A stretch of DNA of 64,000 nt from an uncultured Chloroflexota bacterium (GCA_937974245.1 CALJKV010000046.1:1-64000), one strand, 5' to 3'. Counted from the stretch's first letter, positions 33,497 to 43,017 are shown. Numbers and translations are program-made. The notes: generated by a model not told the origin, from the letters alone.

Positions 33497-36400
33497 ATGC
33501 AACCAACCCAGCAGCAAGAAACCGCTATCTATACGCATGACCGTAACCTGATTGTCGTTGCCGGAGCTGGTTCCGGTAAAACGAGGGTGCTGGTCGAGCG
33601 CTACCTGGCGTTGCTTGAAGCCCATCCTGATTGGCCTCTGAATGCGCTGGTGGCGATCACCTTCACTGAGAAGGCCGCCGGGGAGATGCGCGACCGCGTG
33701 CGTCAGACGTTGGAAACCCGCGCCCTAAGCGCCGTCACGCCGGAGAGTCGCGCCATCTGGAATGAACGCCTGGGAGCGATGGAGAGCGCCCGCATCAGCA
33801 CGATTCACAGTCTGTGCGCGACAATTTTACGGGCGAATGCGCCCGAAGCGGGAGTAGATCCCCAGTTTGAAGTGCTGGACGAGGTAGATGCCCGGTTGCT
33901 GCTGGATGATGTGATAGAACGCGTGTTCCAGTGGTTGCAGGATGAAGACGACCCGATGGGGGAACTGTTTGTCGAATATGAAACACAGGCCGTTCACCGT
34001 GTGCTGGTGGATCAGATCAGTCTGGAAGTGCCGGAACTACGGGAAAACCTTTTCGCGCGGTGGGTGGAGCAATGGGAAGCCCAGGCAGTAGCGGCGCTGG
34101 ATCTGCTCCTCAGCGCCCCGGCGTTTCTGGACTCGGTCAACTGGTTTCCTGAACATGGCTGGCCGCAAGAAGACAAATTGCTGGACGTGTGGCGGGCGGT
34201 GTGGGGCTTGTCAGGACAGCTCAACGAGCAGACCGAACTATCCATCCGCCTCGATCTGCTGCGGATATTGGGCAGTTCTGAGGCTATTAATTTGCGATCT
34301 GGCAGTTCTAAAGCCTGGGGAGACAAAGAGACACTGGCTGAATCTAAGGCTCGTTTGGGGCTGATCCGGGATATGACCAGAGAAACCCTCAAGCATGTTG
34401 GTGAACAGCCGAGCGAGACTGACCAAAGGGCAGCATACCTGCTGCCGTTGTGGGCTAATCTGATTCGGCGGGTACAGTCCGCATACCATGACGCCAAAGA
34501 GAAAGACAGTCTGCTGGATTTCGATGACCTCGAACAGCGCACCGCCGACCTGCTGCGCGATTTCCCCCTCGTTCGCGCCCGTTATCGGAACGCTGAGTTC
34601 AAACATATCCTGGTGGACGAATTTCAGGATACAAACAGCCGCCAGTGGTCTATTGTGCAGGCATTAGCCGATTTAGAGCGCCCCGGCAGCCTGTTCGTGG
34701 TGGGCGACCCGAAACAGTCCATCTATGCCTTTCGTGGCGCAGATGTCAGCGTATTCGACCGGGTAAAGGGGCAGATTCTCACACGAGGTGGGGCAGATGT
34801 TGCCCTGGCACGATCTTTCCGCACCCATCACCGTCTGGTGGAGGGGTTTAATCACCTGTTCGGCCAGCTACTGGTGCGGGATGCCGCCAGCCCGGTGAGT
34901 GCCTATGAAGTTGAACTCGGCCAGCCAATGGAATCCCAGCGCCAGCCAGCGCCATCCGATTTGCCCGCGCTGGAGCTGCTGCTGGTGAACAAGAGTGACC
35001 TTGAAAAGGGTGACGACAGTCCGGCGGCTGCGGCGAGACAGTGGGAAGCCGGGGCGCTGGCTGCGCGACTGCATGACATGGTGTCTCAGGAACTCCCGAT
35101 CTATGACCGGGTGCTAGAGACCATCCGCCCGGTGCAGTATGGCGACATGGCGCTCTTATTTCAGGCGATGTCTAATGTGATCCTCTACGAGGAGGCTTTC
35201 AAAGCTGCCGGGCTGCCCTTTGTGACAGTGGCTGGGCGCGGTTACTACAGCCGCCAGGAAGTATGGGACTTGCTCAACCTGCTTCGGGCGCTGCACAATC
35301 CTGCGGATGACCTTTCATTGGCGACGGCTCTGCGTTCCCCATTGTTTAGCCTGAGTGATGATGCCCTGTTCGCACTGCGATTCATGCGGGCCGAGGCTGG
35401 TGAGCGCTTGCCACTATGGGAGGCGCTGGCAGCTCCGCTGGCAGCCCCGTCGGATGAAGTTGGGAGGGTAGCTTATGCCCGGACTGTTCTGTATGCACTG
35501 CGCGACCGTGCCGGGCGTGTCACCATTGAAGAACTGCTGCATGAGGCGCTGGCGCAAACCGGCTATCTGGCAATACTGACGGCGCTTCCTGATGGGGCAC
35601 GGCGGCGCGGTAACGTGGAAAAGCTGCTGGAAAAAGCCCGCAGCAGTGGGCAGGTTACGTTGGGGGCGTTTTCACGCTATCTGGCCGACCTGAGCGAACG
35701 TGAGGTGCGCGAGGGTGAGGCTCTTGTGGATGCCCAGAATGCTGTCACACTCATGACCGTCCATGCCAGTAAGGGGTTGGAATTTCCAGTAGTGGCGTTG
35801 GTAGATGCCTCCTGGGAACGACGAAACCCTAACACACCGCCGCTGGTATACGATCCCCAGGCTGGGCTGGCCTGTCGCGTGTATGATGAGCGTGAAGGAA
35901 ATCACGTTGACAGCTATGCCTACCATCGCGCCATGCGGTTGCTGGCTTTGCGTGAAACCGCTGAGCGTAAGCGGCTGTTATATGTGGCTGCAACACGAGC
36001 GCAGGACTACCTGCTCGTAAGCGGGCAGGTATCCCAGAGTAACGATACCTTGAAGACTGCCGGTTGGCTCTCATGGTTGCTGGATGCACTTGACTTGAGC
36101 AACGACGACCTCCTGCCAGGCGCGGACACACGTGATTATCCCTGGGGGCAGGTGGGTATCACCGTTATCGGCAAGTCTGCTGCCGAGGATGATGCCACAG
36201 GCCAGGTTGATTCTCACCTGGCACGGGCTGAAGCACCGGTGGGCTGGGAACACCCCGCGGTATTGGCTGGTGAGCCACTAGCAGGCGGCCTGACTGCGCC
36301 GCCGTTGGTGGAGCCGGTGCCGCTCAACCGAAACTACGCGGTGCGCCACCTCACAGCGACTCAGATTGCCCACCTGGGAAGCCGTGATGATTTCCAGCGC

Positions 36401-37087
36401 CAGCGTTTCCGAAAGGACGTGTTGCACAGCGCTCCGTCACATATCCGCTGGGGGAACCGGCGCAGGGCCGGGTATATCCCGCAGCGTATTCTGGGCGAAA
36501 TGGTGCATGAGGCGCTGCGTTGGTGGCGTTTCCCGACCCCGGACAATAATCAATTGGCAGATGTACTGGAAAGCTACGCTTGGGAGCAGGGGATCGTGGA
36601 TGATGATCAGCGCGAACGAGCGGTCAGGCAGGTGCAGGATATGCTGTACCGCACCATGCAAAGCGACGTGTACGGATGGGTTCAGGCCGCGCTCCTGGAC
36701 AGGCGGCCGGTATACCGAGAACTCCCGTTTATCTACCAATACCAGTCACACATCATTCATGGTGTAATTGATACCCTGTTCCAGCGCGAAGATGGCTCAT
36801 GGGCGGTTGTGGACTATAAAACCAGCTTTGTGGAAGGATATCACCAGGCGGATATGGACCCATTGGTGGAACATGCTCAGCAGTATCACTTACAGGTAGG
36901 TGTCTACGCAACGGCATCCAGGGAGCAGCTTCGCCATGCGGTCGGTGATGATCGGATACCCACTGCTTATATCCACTACATCCGGTATCATAAAACGGTT
37001 GAAGTCGCCCCGGTTGATTGGCAGGCGGCGTTGACACGGCTTGAGGATCGGATCGGCGATTTTCTAGATGATGTGAACACACTATGA
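33497..37087 (+). CDS. addA: AddA-like UvrD-family helicase-nuclease
   Basis: The 1196-residue SF1A helicase with C-terminal nuclease has Walker A AGAGSGKT (Lys28), motif Ia TFTEKAAGEMRDRV, motif II VDEFQDT, motif III GDPKQSIYAFRGAD, VTLMTVHASKGLEFPVV (motif V) and a RLLYVAATRA motif VI. The nuclease motif GVIDTLF and VVDYKTS lies around 1093-1109. As the 3'-5' motor of AddAB it unwinds broken ends and cuts one strand. Length fits AddA (about 1230). The stop overlaps the next start (ATGA at 37084-37087). Confidence 0.93.
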   Translation: MQPTQQQETAIYTHDRNLIVVAGAGSGKTRVLVERYLALLEAHPDWPLNALVAITFTEKAAGEMRDRVRQTLETRALSAVTPESRAIWNERLGAMESARISTIHSLCATILRANAPEAGVDPQFEVLDEVDARLLLDDVIERVFQWLQDEDDPMGELFVEYETQAVHRVLVDQISLEVPELRENLFARWVEQWEAQAVAALDLLLSAPAFLDSVNWFPEHGWPQEDKLLDVWRAVWGLSGQLNEQTELSIRLDLLRILGSSEAINLRSGSSKAWGDKETLAESKARLGLIRDMTRETLKHVGEQPSETDQRAAYLLPLWANLIRRVQSAYHDAKEKDSLLDFDDLEQRTADLLRDFPLVRARYRNAEFKHILVDEFQDTNSRQWSIVQALADLERPGSLFVVGDPKQSIYAFRGADVSVFDRVKGQILTRGGADVALARSFRTHHRLVEGFNHLFGQLLVRDAASPVSAYEVELGQPMESQRQPAPSDLPALELLLVNKSDLEKGDDSPAAAARQWEAGALAARLHDMVSQELPIYDRVLETIRPVQYGDMALLFQAMSNVILYEEAFKAAGLPFVTVAGRGYYSRQEVWDLLNLLRALHNPADDLSLATALRSPLFSLSDDALFALRFMRAEAGERLPLWEALAAPLAAPSDEVGRVAYARTVLYALRDRAGRVTIEELLHEALAQTGYLAILTALPDGARRRGNVEKLLEKARSSGQVTLGAFSRYLADLSEREVREGEALVDAQNAVTLMTVHASKGLEFPVVALVDASWERRNPNTPPLVYDPQAGLACRVYDEREGNHVDSYAYHRAMRLLALRETAERKRLLYVAATRAQDYLLVSGQVSQSNDTLKTAGWLSWLLDALDLSNDDLLPGADTRDYPWGQVGITVIGKSAAEDDATGQVDSHLARAEAPVGWEHPAVLAGEPLAGGLTAPPLVEPVPLNRNYAVRHLTATQIAHLGSRDDFQRQRFRKDVLHSAPSHIRWGNRRRAGYIPQRILGEMVHEALRWWRFPTPDNNQLADVLESYAWEQGIVDDDQRERAVRQVQDMLYRTMQSDVYGWVQAALLDRRPVYRELPFIYQYQSHIIHGVIDTLFQREDGSWAVVDYKTSFVEGYHQADMDPLVEHAQQYHLQVGVYATASREQLRHAVGDDRIPTAYIHYIRYHKTVEVAPVDWQAALTRLEDRIGDFLDDVNTL

Positions 37088-38064
37088 AACTGATGGAGTG
37101 GCTAACGGCTTGGTTTCCTCAATGGATGCGGGCTGACTATCCTCTTGTGCGTTACGAACTGGCTTCCAGCCAACGATCAACTGCCCGGAATAGTCGGCGG
37201 TTGCGTGTGTTTGGCACGCTTGTCTCAACCACACTGTTGCTTTGGGCCGGGTATCTTATCGCTACCGGGGTATTCACACATGAGCCAGGGCAGAATCTAA
37301 CGGAAAGTCTGCGGGCGATTCTGTTCTGGCCGGTGCTGATTGTGCAGATCGCGTCGCAGATTGGCGTTCTGCTGTTGACGGTCAGTATGGTGAGTGAACA
37401 ACAGCGCCGCCAGTCCTGGGATGATTTGCGGTCAACGGAGGGTGGAGCCGGGCTGGCGATGCGGGTACGTTGGGCCGTTGTCCTATTCTACCGGCTGCGC
37501 TGGCTCCTGGTTTTCATTTATGCGGCGCGGATACTGATGATTCTGGGGCTGTTCTATGATCTGACGGCCTTCCAGGGACATTACCTCGACCTGCTGTTAA
37601 ACGGCGTTACGCCGGCAGTCACGCCCGTAGCGGGTGTCTTATTGCTTGTTCTGCTGTTGACTGCCAGCTTGTTGTTGCCCCTCACCAGCCTGGGGTTAGA
37701 TGCGGCTGCTGGGCTGCTGCTGGCGACCCTGGTACAGCGGCGCACCTACAGTGTACTGGCGCAGATTGTGATGGTCATCATCCGCTTGTTGTTGGTTACT
37801 TTGCTGGTTATCGGGGCAACGCAATTTGTGGCTGGGCAGTCCGGGCTGGATAACACCCAGAACTGGCTGCTGCTGGCAGCATTTGGTGCGATGGGAGACT
37901 GGTCACTGTCGTTCCTGCACCTGACCTTCACCGGCAGTCTGTGGTTTGCAGTGCCGTATAGTTTGCTGCTGGGACCGGTTTTGCTGGTCTTTGCGCTATT
38001 CCAGGCGGGATTAGTGGATATGTTGTTGGCTTTCGCTGTTCGCCGGGCGGAGCGTGCCGGGTAG
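37084..38064 (+). CDS. Membrane protein coupled to addA, unknown function
   Basis: The 326 residues begin with a cytoplasmic stretch of about 45 and have about seven TM helices; many Leu/Val-rich segments occupy 50-310. It resembles ABC-2-type permease-like proteins in overall pattern, but no signature was recognised and no ATPase gene is beside it. The start overlaps the addA stop by 4 bases, so translation is coupled. It ends 2 bases before a convergent gene, without a visible terminator. Function unknown. Confidence 0.65.
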   Translation: MKLMEWLTAWFPQWMRADYPLVRYELASSQRSTARNSRRLRVFGTLVSTTLLLWAGYLIATGVFTHEPGQNLTESLRAILFWPVLIVQIASQIGVLLLTVSMVSEQQRRQSWDDLRSTEGGAGLAMRVRWAVVLFYRLRWLLVFIYAARILMILGLFYDLTAFQGHYLDLLLNGVTPAVTPVAGVLLLVLLLTASLLLPLTSLGLDAAAGLLLATLVQRRTYSVLAQIVMVIIRLLLVTLLVIGATQFVAGQSGLDNTQNWLLLAAFGAMGDWSLSFLHLTFTGSLWFAVPYSLLLGPVLLVFALFQAGLVDMLLAFAVRRAERAG

Positions 38065-38066
38065 CA

Positions 38067-40313
38067 TCACCGTTTTTGGCGGCGCTGCAGCGGGATAGTT
38101 TCCCCTTCCATCACATCTTCGGCCAGGCGGGGCAGTGCCATCGGCTCCGGTGCGGTCAACGGCACTGTGAAGTAAACCGCTGTGCCAATCCACTGCTTGC
38201 TTTTCACACGGATGCTGCCGCCATGCCCTTCGATAATCTGTTTGGTGGTGGTCAGCCCCTGCCCAGTGCCGGGTACATGCAAGACCCGCCCGGCATCTGT
38301 GACCGGGTTGCCACGATAAAAGCGGGTGAAAATATGTGGCATTTCGTCGGCGGTGATGCCTACGCCGTTATCCCGCACCCGCAGTTGCGCCTGTCCGTCC
38401 GCTTCCCCGCGAATTTCGAGTGTGAGTTTCCCGCCCGGCGGTGTGTACTTAATGGCGTTATCCACTATATTGCCAATCGCCCACCGCAGCCGTCGTTCAT
38501 CACCTAAGACGAACAATCCTTTGCGTTCAATCAACACATCCAGCGTGAGATTAGCCGCCAGTGCCACCTGCCGCCATTCATTCGCTACTGCCCAAACCAG
38601 GGTTTCCAGTGGCAGTGATTGTTGTTCTTCCTTGATTCCTTCGGCGGTTGCACCCGTCAGGTCACGCATTTCCACAATGAGTTTTTGCAGTGCCACCGCG
38701 TGCCGGGTGAGTTCGCGGGTGAAGCCACCGCCGGATTGCCGGATTGCCTCGGTCTGAGCTAATTGTGCCAGCGGCTGCTGGATTTCAGCCTCAAGCTGTT
38801 GCAGCATCGTTTCGCGGGCGCGTTCCCGGCGGATTTCGCTGGTGATATCCCGCAAGGAAATGATTGTGCCAACGCGCTGTGCGGACATATTGGTTAAGGC
38901 GACGGCCTGTGCCGAGAGCATTCGTCCCTCGACATCCACCCGGCGTGGATCGCCAAGTGCATACATACCCGGTGCCAGCGATGGGCCGAGTTTATCGGTG
39001 ACCACCTCGGTCAACTCATGCAGGTTCGCTCCCGGTGACATGTGTTGTGAACCGAGCAGGGCTTTGGCTTTTTCGTTGATGAGGATCACACGTCCATCAG
39101 TATCCTGAACGACAATACCATCTGGGAGCGTTTCCAGGATTGTGAGTAGGTGTTCGGCCTCACGGCGTTGACGGCGCAGCGTAAGCCGCAGGGCATCCTG
39201 GCGTTCCTGTACCGTATCGGCATAGTGGTCAAGTGCCTGTCCCATCGCGCTGATTTCGCTGGTTGCCGTCATCCCGGTGCGGGCGGTGATATCTCCCGCG
39301 GCCAGTGCTTCAGCCACGCGAGTCACTTTATTGACTCGTACCAGCATCATGCTTACGCCTACATAGGCAGTTATGACGATTCCCCCGGCTAACCCGGCCA
39401 TGACCAGCGCGGATAGTTGCTGTCCCATTTGTAAGGCAAACGGTACACTGTCAGGCAGGATAGCCGCTGTGACGCCCAGGGTTTCCGGCCCAAAGGTGAA
39501 CGGGAAATAAGCTCCCTGGTAGGCTTTGCCATCAATGGTCAACCGCCTTAGCGGTATGCCGCTGGTAGTTTGTAAGGCTTGTGCATAGACTTCCGCCGGG
39601 AGCGCCAACGCATCCAGCCCCGTGCTGGTCGGGAGCAGCGTTGTCCGCAGCAGCCCGCCATTTACGCCACCGTATAGCGCAATCTCCGTAATGGCACTTC
39701 CATGCAGTTCGTTCAATACCTGCTCCAGCCTGATTCCGGCGAGGGCGATTCCGATTGTCTGTCCATCACGGTTGATTGGCACGGCGGTATATAAAACCAT
39801 CCCTTCGGCGGTCAGCAACAGCCCGCTGGTACCCACATACCCCTCATCCAGAACGTCGCGGATGATAGGCTCGTCGCTTAAATCCGTGCCGTTACTGATG
39901 GCATAATCATCCGTCTCTTGCCGCATGACGTGCAGCAGCCCGAATACTTCCACGCCCTGAGCATCGGTGACAATCAGGCTATCGAGTTGTGCCAGCCTTG
40001 CCAGTCCTTCAAGCGTGAAATGCAGGGTTTCTGTATCCTTGTTGGTGATGGCTTCGCTGATAGGGCTCGTGAAAGCTGCCCGTTGTGCTTCCGCTCGCAG
40101 CCATTCGTAAAGCATCGTCGTGCGTTCGGATGTTGCGCGACTGCTTTGGAGTAAGAGGTTCTGTTGGGGAATCGCCACGCCGCTGCCATTACTTGCCAGT
40201 ATATATGCACCAATCATGGCAAATACCAGGATAACAGCAAAAAATGGCAGGATGAAACGCCATCGCAGTGAGATAAAACGTGGCTGTGTGACCGCAGCCG
40301 TTCCATCAATCAT
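38067..40313 (-). CDS. Membrane sensor kinase lacking the phospho-acceptor His
   Basis: 748 residues with TM1 (about 20-40), an extracytoplasmic dCACHE/Cache-like region (about 45-290), TM2 (about 295-325), HAMP (about 325-380), a PAS domain (about 390-490), a HisKA-like helix pair and HATPase_c. The ATPase boxes are intact (GNIVDNAIKY, RDNGVGI, FTRFYRG, GTGQGLTTTKQ). Where the HisKA motif SHELRTPL should stand, the protein reads EAEIQQPLAQL (about 508-518), so the His is replaced by Ala. Autophosphorylation at the usual site is not possible. The start at 40313 follows GGGGA by 7 bases. It is probably a pseudo-kinase or ATP-dependent sensor. Confidence 0.85.
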   Translation of the reverse strand: MIDGTAAVTQPRFISLRWRFILPFFAVILVFAMIGAYILASNGSGVAIPQQNLLLQSSRATSERTTMLYEWLRAEAQRAAFTSPISEAITNKDTETLHFTLEGLARLAQLDSLIVTDAQGVEVFGLLHVMRQETDDYAISNGTDLSDEPIIRDVLDEGYVGTSGLLLTAEGMVLYTAVPINRDGQTIGIALAGIRLEQVLNELHGSAITEIALYGGVNGGLLRTTLLPTSTGLDALALPAEVYAQALQTTSGIPLRRLTIDGKAYQGAYFPFTFGPETLGVTAAILPDSVPFALQMGQQLSALVMAGLAGGIVITAYVGVSMMLVRVNKVTRVAEALAAGDITARTGMTATSEISAMGQALDHYADTVQERQDALRLTLRRQRREAEHLLTILETLPDGIVVQDTDGRVILINEKAKALLGSQHMSPGANLHELTEVVTDKLGPSLAPGMYALGDPRRVDVEGRMLSAQAVALTNMSAQRVGTIISLRDITSEIRRERARETMLQQLEAEIQQPLAQLAQTEAIRQSGGGFTRELTRHAVALQKLIVEMRDLTGATAEGIKEEQQSLPLETLVWAVANEWRQVALAANLTLDVLIERKGLFVLGDERRLRWAIGNIVDNAIKYTPPGGKLTLEIRGEADGQAQLRVRDNGVGITADEMPHIFTRFYRGNPVTDAGRVLHVPGTGQGLTTTKQIIEGHGGSIRVKSKQWIGTAVYFTVPLTAPEPMALPRLAEDVMEGETIPLQRRQKR

Positions 40314-40444
40314 CGTATATTCCCCGCTGAAACGATATAGGTGCATTATATGACGGATTGGGTGGCGATGCCAAAGGTTGAAAAGGTTGATTTGCCGTCA
40401 GTCTGTGCCGGAACCTTTGCATAGGACTGATTGACTATGCGGAC

Positions 40445-41287
40445 TCAACATGATACAAATCCGCGACTCTCGAACGTCAGTGGGTCCACTGGTACATCAT
40501 TGATGCGAGTTTCGTAGTGAATATGCGGGCCGGAACTGTTGCCGGTGCTGCCGCTCCAGGCGATGATGCTGCCTTTACCGACGTAATTCCCTTCGCTGAC
40601 ATTAAACGAGGTCAGGTGGGCATAGTACGTGATAAATGAGCCGTTCTGTAAAATCACCAGATAGCCGTAGCCAAACGTATTCCAGCCCGCGAATGTCACC
40701 TGACCGCTGTGAGTGGCGATAATCGGTGTTCCTAGTGGGATGCCGAAGTCAACTCCGCTGTGATAGGCATGAAAGCGCTGCGTTAGGATACCCTGTGCTG
40801 GCAGCCCCGACGGTGCGCAGCCATCCCCGGCATAGGGCAGGGTGCGTGGTGTGCCGTCCGGCCCGAATAGGGATACCGTTGGCAGAACCTGCTGTGGCAC
40901 AGCAGGCAGTGGCAGCGGTGGTGAGGTGGGGTAGGGCAGTGGTGTGGGCAGTGGCGTGGGCTGGCCTAGTTGGAAGCGGGTATTGCCGGTGGTGGGCAGG
41001 AAAGCACCTACTGGCTGCACGTCTGGCCCCAGGGCATCCAAGGGAATCACGCCATAATCCGGTTGCCCTTGCTGTAGATAAGGGATAACTGCCGGGTCAA
41101 GCTGCGCGAACAGGTTTTCCGGCGTGCCGGGTGGGGGCGCGGCAGTGACTCCCAGATTGATACCTGTAATGGTGGTTTGTGCCGGGGGTGCGGCGATTTG
41201 CCCGGTCAGGTATGCCAGCCCCCCGGCCAGCAGAATAACAATGACCAGGAATGGCAGCAGCGGCCCGTGTTGGCGAATAAAACGCAT
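40445..41287 (-). CDS. Membrane-anchored M23 peptidase (LytM/LysM-less)
   Basis: The 280-residue protein has an N-terminal TM anchor (about 11-30), a Pro-rich linker (about 100-135) and a C-terminal M23 domain. Zinc ligands are in HSGVDFG (His, Asp) and HIHYE (second His of HxH), with YYAHL before it, so the active site is complete. Such enzymes cut peptidoglycan cross-bridges at the cell surface. It follows the radical SAM gene by 63 bases on the same strand. Ending in Cys is unusual but may be chance. Confidence 0.9.
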   Translation of the reverse strand: MRFIRQHGPLLPFLVIVILLAGGLAYLTGQIAAPPAQTTITGINLGVTAAPPPGTPENLFAQLDPAVIPYLQQGQPDYGVIPLDALGPDVQPVGAFLPTTGNTRFQLGQPTPLPTPLPYPTSPPLPLPAVPQQVLPTVSLFGPDGTPRTLPYAGDGCAPSGLPAQGILTQRFHAYHSGVDFGIPLGTPIIATHSGQVTFAGWNTFGYGYLVILQNGSFITYYAHLTSFNVSEGNYVGKGSIIAWSGSTGNSSGPHIHYETRINDVPVDPLTFESRGFVSC

Positions 41288-41350
41288 GAGTCCTCTAATG
41301 ATAGAGAGTCTTGGTCCACTCTCATTGTAATGCGAGTCGCGGCCTCATGC

Positions 41351-42895
41351 CTACTCGGTAATCGCCACGTTCGGCAGCCGGGTTGGTTCGTGAGGGAGTA
41401 GTGCCAGGCTGTTCAATTTTGCCTGGGCGCTCCGCAGTGTCAGCCGGTGATAGAGCATCGCCCCTGTTTGCCGGATATGGCCGGGGCGCAGGCTGGCCGG
41501 GTTGCGGAGCAATCGCCGTAGGTCCGCCCAGGTTTTGCGTGAACGGTAGTCCTTATGCACGACGGTATGCAGTTGCCGGTAAAACTCGGTGCGGAACGGC
41601 CCCTGGTACAGCATCGCCATATCTTCGCTGTCAATCCAGTTGGCGCGTTCCCCCAATTCGCCGCTTACCTGCTCATAGAAGGGCGTCCCCGGCAGCGGGT
41701 AGCTCACACTGATGCCAATGTCATCCGGCATGAGGTCTCGCACCATTTGAAGTGTCTTTTCAATGTCTTCGCGGGTTTCGCCGGGGTAGCCGAATTGCAG
41801 AAAGAAGGCCACTTGGACGCCATGCGCGTGCAGTCGGCGGGTTGCCTCGTAGATTTGCTCGACCCGTGTGCCTTTGTCCATCGCATCCAGAATTTTCTGC
41901 GAGCCGCTTTCCGCGCCCACCCAGACGATCTGCGCCCCCGCCCGTGCCAGCGCCGGGATGGTCTGACCACGCAGCAGCAAATCCACCCGGTTCAGGCTCT
42001 TGAAGGGGATATGCGCTCCTGTCCCGTCAAGTTCATCGGCAAAGGCTTCAAGCCACTTATCCTGAATGCCCATGATGTCATCCATGAACCAGATGTGATC
42101 GGGCTGGAAGTTGGCCTTCAGCCACGCCATTTCGGCCACAACATTCTGCGGGCTGCGGACACTGTATTTCTGCCCCCAGATGGGTTTGGCACACCAGTTA
42201 CAGTGGAACGGGCAGCCCCGCGTCGTGACCAGATTCATCGAGAAATAGCCGTGTCGTTCAATCCACATGCGACGGTATTTTTCCCGATTGACTAGGTCCC
42301 AGGCCGGAAAGGGCAGGGCGTCCAGATCGCGTATCACCGGGCGCGGCGGCGTTTTGACCATCTCGCTGTTATCCAGATAGGCAAGACTCTGGATTCTGTA
42401 GAGGTCGGAATCGCTGGTAACACCCTCCCGGTTCACGGGGAGGGCAGGGGAGGGGTGATTTTCCAGGTAGTCAATCAGCTCCGCCAGCGTTTCTTCGCCT
42501 TCGCCCAGCAGCACGTAATCCGCGCCGCGCTCTAAATACTGGTTGGCGTGGTCGGTCATATCCGCGCCGCTGACGATGACCGTGCAGCCTGCTGCCTTCG
42601 CCATCCCGACCATCTCAAAAGCCGCGTCGCGCATCCGCAGCAGCGACATTTTGCTCAGGTAATTGAAATTATCCTCGAAAATCACGGCGTAACGCGGCTG
42701 GTACTGCCGCAGCGCCGCCGCCCATGCCCCTGTGCCTTCGGCAAGCATCGCGTCGAACAACGCCACATCGTATCCCTTTTCTCGCATATAGCTGGCTGCA
42801 TACAGTGTCCCCAGCGGGGGATACGGTTGCATCGCCGCCCAGAGTTTCGGGTCGAAGCGCAGGTAATACGATTGGCCGAACAGGATGTCTATCAT
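41351..42895 (-). CDS. B12-binding radical SAM protein
   Basis: The 514-residue protein has an N-terminal cobalamin-binding-type Rossmann domain (about 1-140: PPLGTLYAASYMREKGYD, VSGADMTDHANQYLERGAD) and a radical SAM core with the cluster motif CPFHCNWC near 228-235, followed by FMDDIMGIQ and YPGETREDIEKTL. Such enzymes methylate or rearrange unactivated carbons in lipids, antibiotics and pigments. At about residues 143-158 there is an insertion, HPSPALPVNREGV, encoded by a repeat-like palindrome (see the repeat at 42421-42457). Substrate unknown; no hopanoid or bacteriochlorophyll genes are beside it. Confidence 0.88.
   Translation of the reverse strand: MIDILFGQSYYLRFDPKLWAAMQPYPPLGTLYAASYMREKGYDVALFDAMLAEGTGAWAAALRQYQPRYAVIFEDNFNYLSKMSLLRMRDAAFEMVGMAKAAGCTVIVSGADMTDHANQYLERGADYVLLGEGEETLAELIDYLENHPSPALPVNREGVTSDSDLYRIQSLAYLDNSEMVKTPPRPVIRDLDALPFPAWDLVNREKYRRMWIERHGYFSMNLVTTRGCPFHCNWCAKPIWGQKYSVRSPQNVVAEMAWLKANFQPDHIWFMDDIMGIQDKWLEAFADELDGTGAHIPFKSLNRVDLLLRGQTIPALARAGAQIVWVGAESGSQKILDAMDKGTRVEQIYEATRRLHAHGVQVAFFLQFGYPGETREDIEKTLQMVRDLMPDDIGISVSYPLPGTPFYEQVSGELGERANWIDSEDMAMLYQGPFRTEFYRQLHTVVHKDYRSRKTWADLRRLLRNPASLRPGHIRQTGAMLYHRLTLRSAQAKLNSLALLPHEPTRLPNVAITE
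42421..42457. repeat. In-frame short palindromic repeat inside the radical SAM gene
   Basis: CCCTCCC (42423-42429) pairs with GGGAGGG (42438-42444), and a second partly overlapping arm, GGGGAGGGGTG (42447-42457), can pair with the same side. Translated on the minus strand it gives HPSPALPVNREGV, a peptide often produced by dispersed intergenic repeats. It interrupts the linker between the B12 and radical SAM domains without breaking the frame. Confidence 0.55.
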
Positions 42896-42937
42896 AAATG
42901 ATTTGCTCTCTTAAAAGCCGAAAGATGCAATGTGAAA

Positions 42938-42979
42938 AAGGCGGGTAGTCAGGCTAGGTTGCCCTGACAGAATCGCCTT
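42938..42979 (-). terminator. Terminator downstream of the amidohydrolase gene
   Basis: A two-part hairpin has an outer stem aaggcg (42938-42943)/cgcctt (42974-42979) and an inner stem gtcagg (42948-42953)/cctgac (42963-42968). On the minus strand it is followed by TTTTTCACATT. It closes the unit coming from 44309. Confidence 0.65.
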
Positions 42980-42997
42980 AAAACGAGAAAAATGTAG

Positions 42998-43017
42998 GGG
43001 CGCGGTATACCGCGCCC
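42998..43017. repeat. 20-bp perfect palindrome
   Basis: GGGCGCGGTATACCGCGCCC is a perfect palindrome preceded by TGTAG. It resembles the short dispersed palindromes of the type gtaggggcg...cgcccc found in many bacterial intergenic regions. It lies between the amidohydrolase and radical SAM genes. Confidence 0.7.

Noticed and set aside
29462..37087. NERD plus helicase plus nuclease as a phage-defence system
   Set aside because: The helicase and nuclease have all the marks of ordinary AddAB, including the Fe-S Cys set, and no other defence gene or mobile element is near. The unusual part is the receiver and NERD context, kept as a finding.
40419..40440. 6-bp hairpin (gcatag/ctatgc) after the M23 gene as terminator
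   Set aside because: Short stem, 10-base loop and no T-run on the minus strand.
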